DNA of 12,064 bases, from contig JAGXHB010000100.1 in assembly GCA_024636425.1 (NCBI GenBank), positions 1 to 12,064 of the forward strand, read 5' to 3'. A program made the translations under genes and the position numbers. Positions 6,912-12,064 of this stretch are shown piece after piece (positions within the stretch are counted from its first letter, which is position 1; every line of letters begins with the position of its first letter). Below the pieces are notes generated by a model. It worked only from the letters and a program-made list of their open reading frames with translations. It had not been told where the DNA came from and searched no databases. This stretch comes from Roseobacter sp. GTDB lineage: Bacteria; Pseudomonadota; Alphaproteobacteria; Rhodobacterales; Rhodobacteraceae.

Positions 6912-9680
6912 CTATGCCGCCGACGTCTTTCGGATACCACGCGCTTCGCGGCTCCGTTGCATCATGATAATGCCTGCAAGCAACAGCAAGGCCGGGATGA
7001 ACATCCAGTATTTGCTGGGCGTCGGCACCGGTTTCAGGACACGCAGAACCTCTTGGTCCCAATCCAGTCCGACGGATTGCGCGGGTGAATCGAACAGCAC
7101 GTCATCAATGAACATCTGGTCGCCTTCTGTCCGCGTTACGACGCCCGCAGCTTCCAGCTTTTCCTCGCCGGTGGCACCATCGCCTATGGGCAACAAGGCA
7201 ACGAACTCAACAGGGTCACCCAGATCGCTGATGCCCGCCACGCGAATACGCAGATCCTGCCCTGCGGGCGTATCAGCCGCCGCCTGAACAAGCTCGGTCG
7301 GGGCTTCTTCAAGATAGGGCGGGAAGACCATATCCATCCAGAAACCGGGGCGGAACAGAGTGAACGCGATCAACAGCAATGCAATCGTCTCGTAAAACCG
7401 GTTCTTGGCCAGAAACCACCCTTGGGTGGCCGCTGCGAACAGCAGCATCGCAATGGTCGCGACAATGAACACGAATATACCCTGCACCATTGTCACATCA
7501 ATCAACAGCAGTTCGGTGTTGAAGATGAACAGGAACGGCAGTGCCGCCGTGCGCAGCGAATAAAAGAACGCCACCACACCAGTCTTGATCGGATCACCGC
7601 CAGAAACCGCAGCGGCGGCAAAGGATGCAAGCCCCACCGGCGGCGTCACATCAGCCATGATGCCAAAGTAGAACACGAAGAGGTGCACAGCAATCAGCGG
7701 CACGATCAGGCCGTTTTGCTGGCCCAAGGTTACGATGACCGGGGCAAGCAGCGCGGACACGACGATATAGTTGGCCGTGGTCGGCAGCCCCATGCCAAGG
7801 ATCAGCGACAGGATCGCGGTCAGGAACAGGATCGCCAGAATGTTGCCACCCGACAGCACCTCGACCACATCGGCAAGGGCGGAGCCCACACCAGTCTGGC
7901 TGACGACACCGACGATGATGCCCGCAGTCGCCGTGGCAATGCCGATCCCGATCATATTGCGCGCGCCGACGACCAGACCGTCAAGCAGGTCTTTGAAACC
8001 GGCAACCACATCATTCACAAACCGGCTCTCGCCGCGGAACATTGCCATCAGGGGCCGCTGGGTAACGAGGATGAAGATCATGTAGGCCGTCGCCCAGAAT
8101 GCCGACAAACCGGGTGACAGGCGATCGACCATCAGCGCCCAGACCAGCACAACGATCGGCAGGATGAAATACAGACCCGACCGCGCTGTGGGGCCCGGCA
8201 GCGGCAGGCGCGTGACCGGCGCATTCGGATCGTCAAGCTTGAGCGGCTCTTCCTTGGAGCCGATGTAGAGCAGCCCGGCATAGACGGCGGTCAGCAACGC
8301 AAAGATAATGTAGCCCGCGCTGCTGGGGAATGCCGGACGCAGCCAGCCCATACCGTAGTAAACAGCAAAGCTTAGCGCGCAGACGCAGGCGACGATGAAA
8401 GCGGTAACCAACAGGCGCTGGATGATCGGTTTGGGGGTGTAGGGACGTTCCAGGCCCTGCATACCGGCCTTGAGAGCTTCAAGATGCACGATGTAGACAA
8501 GCGCGATATACGAAATCACGGCAGGCAGGAATGCGTGTTTGACGACGTCGAAATAGGGGATGCCCACATATTCGACCATAAGGAACGCTGCGGCCCCCAT
8601 CACCGGCGGCATGATCTGACCGTTCACGGATGACGCAACCTCGACCGCGCCCGCTTTTTCAGAGCTGAAGCCGACCTTTTTCATCAACGGGATCGTAAAC
8701 GTACCAGTGGTCACGACGTTCGCAATCGAAGAGCCTGAAATCAGGCCCGTCATGGCAGAGGACACAACAGCAGCCTTGGCAGGTCCGCCCTTCATATGGC
8801 CCATAAGGCTGAAGGCGACCTGAATGAAATAGTTGCCCGCACCCGCTTTATCCAGCAGTGCGCCAAACAGAACGAACAGGAAGACAAAGGATGTCGACAC
8901 CCCGAGTGCGATACCAAACACACCTTCGGTGGTGATCCACTGGTGGTTCACGATCTCGGACAGGCTGTTGCCTTTGTGGGCGATAATGTCCGGCATGATC
9001 GGGCCAAGCACGTTATAGACCAGAAACACGGAGGCGACGATCATCAGAGCCGGGCCCAGCGCGCGGCGTGTCGCCTCGAGCAGGATCATGATGCCGACAA
9101 CGAAAACCACCATGTCCTCAAGGCTCGGCGCACCGACACGTCCGGAGATTTCACGGTAGTAGACAAAGATATAGAGCGCTGCGGCAGCGCCCACGATTGC
9201 GAGCAGCCATTCCCAGACCGGAATCCGGTCTTTGGGCGACCCCAGGACGACTGTGGCGACGACAGCGATGGCAATCAGCGGGATCCACCACGTGGGGGTA
9301 CCGTCTTTCGCGCCCACCATGAACAGATAGGCCAGAACGACCGGCACGAGGATGCCCAGCGTCAGCTGAACCTTGGTACGGGCGGCCGGGAAGGCTGCGA
9401 TGCCAAGGAAGATCGCAAAGGCAAGGTGGATAGAGCGCGTTTCAGTGTCGTTGAATACGCCCCAGCCCACCATGAAGGGGATAGGCGACGCAATCCAAAG
9501 CTGAAACAGCGACCACGCGAGGGCTGCCATGGCAAGGAAAACACCGACGCCCCCTGTCGCGGAACGGCCACCTGTATCGGAGGATGCGACAAGTTCATCA
9601 AGTTCAAGCTGGCTTAGACCGCCTTTTCCCGCAGCTCCGGCTTCGACGGCGGCTGCTTGCTGCTGATCTTTGTCTGACAT
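6912..9680 (-). CDS. TRAP transporter fused permease, TAXI type, with C-terminal soluble domain
   Basis: A 922-residue integral membrane protein combining the small (DctQ-like) and large (DctM-like) TRAP permease subunits, as usual for TAXI systems. It drives ion-coupled uptake of a solute delivered by the periplasmic binding protein encoded just upstream. After a cytosolic Ala/Gly-rich head (1-43), hydrophobic segments run from ~44 to ~780. DctM signatures are GLISGSSIANVVTTG (312-326), MPPVMGAAAF (357-366), GMGLPTTANYIVVSALLAP (629-647) and DVTPPVGLA (677-685). Residues ~785-888 form a soluble domain like the DUF3394 region seen on some TAXI permeases, closed by a last membrane span at 891-907 and a basic tail. 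The ATG at 9680 has AAGGGG 7 nt upstream. The 124-bp spacer after the binding-protein gene contains a stem-loop. Family is certain; the substrate is not readable from sequence. Confidence 0.96.
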   Translation of the reverse strand: MSDKDQQQAAAVEAGAAGKGGLSQLELDELVASSDTGGRSATGGVGVFLAMAALAWSLFQLWIASPIPFMVGWGVFNDTETRSIHLAFAIFLGIAAFPAARTKVQLTLGILVPVVLAYLFMVGAKDGTPTWWIPLIAIAVVATVVLGSPKDRIPVWEWLLAIVGAAAALYIFVYYREISGRVGAPSLEDMVVFVVGIMILLEATRRALGPALMIVASVFLVYNVLGPIMPDIIAHKGNSLSEIVNHQWITTEGVFGIALGVSTSFVFLFVLFGALLDKAGAGNYFIQVAFSLMGHMKGGPAKAAVVSSAMTGLISGSSIANVVTTGTFTIPLMKKVGFSSEKAGAVEVASSVNGQIMPPVMGAAAFLMVEYVGIPYFDVVKHAFLPAVISYIALVYIVHLEALKAGMQGLERPYTPKPIIQRLLVTAFIVACVCALSFAVYYGMGWLRPAFPSSAGYIIFALLTAVYAGLLYIGSKEEPLKLDDPNAPVTRLPLPGPTARSGLYFILPIVVLVWALMVDRLSPGLSAFWATAYMIFILVTQRPLMAMFRGESRFVNDVVAGFKDLLDGLVVGARNMIGIGIATATAGIIVGVVSQTGVGSALADVVEVLSGGNILAILFLTAILSLILGMGLPTTANYIVVSALLAPVIVTLGQQNGLIVPLIAVHLFVFYFGIMADVTPPVGLASFAAAAVSGGDPIKTGVVAFFYSLRTAALPFLFIFNTELLLIDVTMVQGIFVFIVATIAMLLFAAATQGWFLAKNRFYETIALLLIAFTLFRPGFWMDMVFPPYLEEAPTELVQAAADTPAGQDLRIRVAGISDLGDPVEFVALLPIGDGATGEEKLEAAGVVTRTEGDQMFIDDVLFDSPAQSVGLDWDQEVLRVLKPVPTPSKYWMFIPALLLLAGIIMMQRSREARGIRKTSAA

Positions 9681-9758
9681 GATCTATCCCCTTGGTGGCC
9701 CCGTCTTGGGACAGGTGCGCAATTTTATATTCGGGTATTCACTGGTACGGAGGGGTGA

Positions 9759-9781
9759 GAAAGCGGAACACCTCCGCTTTC
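9759..9781 (-). other. Intercistronic stem-loop between binding-protein and permease genes
   Basis: A perfect 9-bp inverted repeat (GAAAGCGGA, 5-nt loop, TCCGCTTTC) lies 23 nt after the binding-protein stop. On the minus strand it is followed by TCACCCCTCC rather than a T-run, so transcription probably continues. Stem-loops here are common in transporter operons, where they protect the upstream message from 3' exonucleases and allow much more binding protein than permease. That role is inferred by analogy. Confidence 0.65.
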
Positions 9782-9804
9782 CCTTTGGTATCTGTGGGGA
9801 TGGA

Positions 9805-10764
9805 TTATTCCATCCAGCCGCGCTCTTTGTAGTACTTCACGGCACCGTCATGCAGAGGTGCGGAAAGACCGTCCGAAATCATCTCTTCTTCTTTCAGAGT
9901 TTCGAAAGCGGGGTGCAGCTTCTTGAAGCGGTCAAAGTTGTCAAACACCGCTTTTACGACTTCATAAACGACGTCATCATCAACATCCGAAGACGTCACG
10001 AAGGTTGCCTTCACACCAAAGGTTTTCACGTCGCTGTCCGTACCCTTGTACATGCCACCGGGAACGGTCGCATAAGCATAGAACGGATTATCTTCGACCA
10101 GCTTGTCGATCGCGTCACCTTCGACAGGGACGAGCTTGGCATCTACGGTAGAGACCGCTTCCTGAATCGACCCGTTCGGGTGGCCGACGGTATAGATGAT
10201 CGCATCAACCTTGTTATCGCCCAAAGCGGCAGCCTGCTCGGCCGGCTTCAGCTCGGAAGCGAGCGCGAAGTCGGACATCGACCAGCCTTTGGCATCCAGC
10301 ACGACTTCCATCGTGGCCAACTGACCGGAACCGGGGTTGCCCACGTTCACGCGTTTTCCCTTGAGGTCATCAAAGCTTTCGATACCTGCGTCGGCACGTG
10401 CGATCACGGTGAACGGTTCAGAGTGGACAGAGAACACGGCGCGTTCTTTGTCGAACTTGTCCCCCTCGAACTGCGAAGTGCCGTTATACGCGTGGTACTG
10501 CCAGTCGGATTGGGCAACGCCCATATCCATGTCACCCGCCTTGATCGCGTTGATGTTGGCAATGGACCCGCCAGTGGACGGGGCAGTGCATTTCAGTCCG
10601 GTCTCGGCGCTGTCACGGTTCACAAGACGGCAGATCGACTGGCCTACCACAAAGTAGACACCAGTCTGGCCGCCGGTACCGATGGTGATGAATTTTTCCT
10701 GCGCGGTTGCGGCAGTGCCCGCGACCAGCGCGGATGCAATGGCAATGGACTTAAAAACTGTCAT
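9805..10764 (-). CDS. TAXI family TRAP transporter solute-binding protein
   Basis: A 319-residue periplasmic binding protein, the extracytoplasmic receptor for the permease encoded next. It has a Sec signal peptide, MTVFKSIAIASALVAGTAATA, with likely cleavage after Ala21 (ATA|QEK). The mature protein starts with the TAXI hallmark ITIGTGGQTGVYFVVGQSIC (27-45), followed by TGGSIANINAIKAGDMDMGVAQSD (64-87), where the ligand carboxylate is usually held. Further family blocks are FDDLKGKRVNVGNPGSG (131-147), KPAEQAAALGDNKVDAIIYTVGHPNGSIQE (173-202) and the ending GAVKYYKERGWME. Characterised TAXI proteins bind glutamate or glutamine and other dicarboxylates, so an amino-acid-like ligand fits the enzymes downstream, but this is inference. 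The ATG at 10764 has GGGAG 7 nt upstream. It is the first gene of the set, facing the intergenic region that should hold the operon promoter. Confidence 0.96.
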   Translation of the reverse strand: MTVFKSIAIASALVAGTAATAQEKFITIGTGGQTGVYFVVGQSICRLVNRDSAETGLKCTAPSTGGSIANINAIKAGDMDMGVAQSDWQYHAYNGTSQFEGDKFDKERAVFSVHSEPFTVIARADAGIESFDDLKGKRVNVGNPGSGQLATMEVVLDAKGWSMSDFALASELKPAEQAAALGDNKVDAIIYTVGHPNGSIQEAVSTVDAKLVPVEGDAIDKLVEDNPFYAYATVPGGMYKGTDSDVKTFGVKATFVTSSDVDDDVVYEVVKAVFDNFDRFKKLHPAFETLKEEEMISDGLSAPLHDGAVKYYKERGWME

Positions 10765-10788
10765 TTGAAGTCTCCCAACTTTTTACAA

Positions 10789-10814
10789 GAACCCACATCT
10801 TTGATGCGCGGGTC
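10789..10814 (-). other. Imperfect stem-loop in the 5' leader of the binding-protein mRNA
   Basis: On the minus strand GACCC-GC-GCATC, loop AAA, GATGT-GGGTT gives two 5-bp helices separated by a 2-nt bulge and including G-U pairs. It ends about 24 nt before the start codon, just upstream of the GGGAG ribosome binding site. It could stabilise the 5' end of the message. The pairing is modest, so a chance origin is possible. Confidence 0.3.
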
Positions 10815-10996
10815 TTCTCTCATAGCGATAAGGAACGCAGATAACTTTCAGCAAAACAAGGGGATTTATTTAATTGAAATCAGGAAATTTGGGCTAAATA
10901 CGGCGAAAATCCGTTGCTGCGCATACAGTCTGACGCCCAAGTCAGCTCTTCAAAAGGCGTTGGATTTAATCAGCACATCTGATTGTTTACAAAATA

Positions 10997-11005
10997 TGCT
11001 ATAAT
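10997..11005 (+). promoter_or_regulatory. Extended -10 promoter element (plus strand)
   Basis: TGCTATAAT is a full match to the extended -10 consensus TGnTATAAT inside AT-rich DNA. No good TTGACA-like -35 box is found 16-18 bp upstream, which extended -10 promoters tolerate. Transcription would start near 11012, leaving a 5' leader of about 200 nt before the ATG at 11210. An AT-rich stretch can produce this motif by chance. Confidence 0.4.
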
Positions 11006-11159
11006 TCAACTAACTGATATATATAGATAAAAATAGTCACATCGCACAATATTCTTGCAGACCCACTTACGCGTTGAGAATATCAAACGCTTGGCTCTCG
11101 CAGGTGGAAGCATATTTTCTTCGCTGTTGGAATACTTTTCATCATTTCATGCTATGTCT

Positions 11160-11173
11160 CCCGCGATCGCGGG
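11160..11173. promoter_or_regulatory. 14-bp perfect palindrome upstream of the glutamate synthase-like gene
   Basis: CCCGCGATCGCGGG is a perfect palindrome with no spacer, in otherwise AT-rich DNA, 36 bp before the start codon and inside the predicted leader. It could be an operator for a dimeric regulator, or part of a leader RNA structure. As RNA it would need a loop and so lose the central pairs. No known operator is recognised. Confidence 0.4.
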
Positions 11174-11209
11174 GCTTAGCCCAAAATTCGCATATCCGCA
11201 GGAGCATTC

Positions 11210-12064
11210 ATGCACAAAATCCTATCGTTTGGCCGGTTCACGGCCTTTGGAGGGGTCGTCCTACTGGCTGTCCTTTCGCTGATCCTTACGGTGACGTGGT
11301 CCACGTGGTTCATCATTCCGCTGGGCCTCTTCGGGGTCTTGTCCTGGATGGGCACCTACGACCTTGTGCAGAATAAACACTCGATATTGCGCAACTATCC
11401 GGTGCTCGGGCACATGCGGTTTTTCTTTGAGGGGATCCGTCCTGAGATCCGTCAATATCTGATTGAGTCCGATCAGGATGAAGAACCTTTCAGCCGCGAT
11501 GACAGGTCACTTGTCTATCAGCGCGCAAAAGGTGAGGAAGACGCGCGGCCCTTCGGCACCCGGATGCGCGTCTATGATGCGGGCTATTCATGGGTCACCC
11601 ATTCGGTGCAGCCCGTGCATATCGAAAATACCGATTTCCGGGTTCGCATCGGCGGCAAAGACTGCAAGCAACCCTATGATGCGTCTATCTACAACATCTC
11701 CGCGATGAGCTTTGGATCGCTGTCGGCGAACGCGATCAGCGCCTTGAACAAAGGCGCCCGGATGGGCGGATTTGCCCATGACACCGGCGAGGGCGGAATC
11801 AGCCGGTACCACAGATCAGGCGGCGGGGATCTGATTTACGAGATCGGATCGGGCTACTTCGGATGCCGGACTGACGATGGCAGGTTCGACCCCGAAAAAT
11901 TCAAGGAACACGCCAGCAGCGACCAGATCAAGATGGTCGAACTGAAGTTGAGCCAAGGCGCCAAGCCCGGCCATGGCGGCATGCTGCCAGCGTCCAAGAT
12001 CACCCACGAAATCGCAGAGGCCCGCGGCGTTCCCATGGGGCTGGACTGCGTATCGCCCGCAGCC
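11210..12064 (+). CDS. FMN-binding glutamate synthase family protein, N-terminal part
   Basis: The first 285 codons of a gene that runs off the right edge still in frame. The protein starts MHKILSFGRFTAFGG and has two hydrophobic segments (about 11-28 and 30-47) that should anchor it in the inner membrane. The start of the glutamate synthase FMN/(beta/alpha)8 domain follows: YNISAMSFGSLSANAISALN (161-180), AHDTGEGGISRYH (189-201) and KLSQGAKPGHGGMLPASKI (246-264), the last matching the GAKPGxGG segment of GltB. There is no N-terminal glutaminase domain, as in the short GltB2-like family whose physiological role is poorly defined. GGAG stands 5 nt before the ATG. It is transcribed away from the transport operon; a shared link to glutamate or nitrogen handling is possible but unproven. 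Confidence 0.93.
   Translation, partial: MHKILSFGRFTAFGGVVLLAVLSLILTVTWSTWFIIPLGLFGVLSWMGTYDLVQNKHSILRNYPVLGHMRFFFEGIRPEIRQYLIESDQDEEPFSRDDRSLVYQRAKGEEDARPFGTRMRVYDAGYSWVTHSVQPVHIENTDFRVRIGGKDCKQPYDASIYNISAMSFGSLSANAISALNKGARMGGFAHDTGEGGISRYHRSGGGDLIYEIGSGYFGCRTDDGRFDPEKFKEHASSDQIKMVELKLSQGAKPGHGGMLPASKITHEIAEARGVPMGLDCVSPAA

Larger units (their letters stand above)
10765..11209. other. Divergent intergenic region, AT-rich centre, no gene seen
   Basis: These 445 bp separate the minus-strand operon from the plus-strand glutamate synthase-like gene and must carry promoters for both. The middle (about 10840-11060) is clearly richer in A and T than the flanking genes. I find no convincing coding frame with a ribosome binding site, and no tRNA. 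Elements listed separately are a leader stem-loop for the binding-protein gene, a plus-strand extended -10 box and a 14-bp palindrome. I did not find a minus-strand sigma70 promoter that I would trust. Confidence 0.7.

Noticed and set aside
9759..9781. Intrinsic terminator between binding-protein and permease genes
   Set aside because: The stem is good, but no T-run follows on the transcribed strand and the permease is an obligate partner of the binding protein.
10929..10945. Short inverted repeat CTGAC...GTCAG in the intergenic region
   Set aside because: Only 5-bp arms; expected by chance in 445 bp.
9670..11004. Plus-strand open frame of 444 codons covering the binding-protein gene and part of the intergenic region
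   Set aside because: Its first two-thirds mirror the TAXI binding-protein gene and the rest reads through AT-rich non-coding DNA; no protein-like pattern.
11055..11376. Two overlapping plus-strand frames (11055-11282 and 11074-11376) near the glutamate synthase-like gene
   Set aside because: They overlap the real start at 11210 in other frames. That gene has a well-placed GGAG and conserved glutamate synthase motifs; these have neither.

Overview
The window looks like part of a chromosome from an alphaproteobacterium of the Rhodobacterales (Roseobacter-type). The signs are moderately high GC, a TAXI-type TRAP transporter with a fused permease, and a membrane-anchored FMN-binding glutamate-synthase-like protein. 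The lineage is inferred from protein style and gene content, not from a marker gene. I see no rRNA, tRNA, IS element, CRISPR array or phage gene.

Almost the whole window (positions 1 to 10764) is one set of minus-strand genes that reads as a single transport-plus-metabolism operon. In transcription order it encodes: a periplasmic TAXI solute-binding protein (10764-9805); a fused TRAP permease with a C-terminal soluble domain (9680-6912); a possible 51-codon small ORF (6897-6742); a nitrilase-superfamily amidohydrolase with a Pro/Ala-rich tail (6745-5633); a large fold-type I PLP decarboxylase of the Orn/Lys/Arg family (5553-2815); an ATP-grasp ligase (2798-1341); a C45/AAT-type Ntn-hydrolase (1320-349); and the start of a class III aminotransferase (325 to beyond the left edge). 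The last four genes are 16-23 bp apart, each with its own ribosome binding site. The spacers between the earlier genes are longer and hold perfect or near-perfect stem-loops without U-tracts, which look like mRNA processing, stability or attenuation elements rather than terminators.

The biochemistry suggests a pathway that imports a small carboxylated or amine-bearing solute. Its toolkit is amino-acid decarboxylation, ATP-driven amide or peptide bond formation, two unrelated amide-bond hydrolases or acyltransferases (nitrilase and C45) and an omega-aminotransferase. Functionally this resembles the gamma-glutamyl-putrescine (Puu) or agmatine routes, but the ligase and hydrolase come from different families. 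No step can be assigned a substrate from sequence alone. This is the strongest candidate here for an undescribed system.

A 445-bp intergenic region (10765-11209), AT-rich in its middle, separates the operon from a divergent plus-strand gene. It contains an extended -10 motif on the plus strand and a 14-bp perfect palindrome just upstream of that gene. The divergent gene (11210 to the right edge) encodes the N-terminal 285 residues of an FMN-binding glutamate synthase family protein with an N-terminal membrane anchor.
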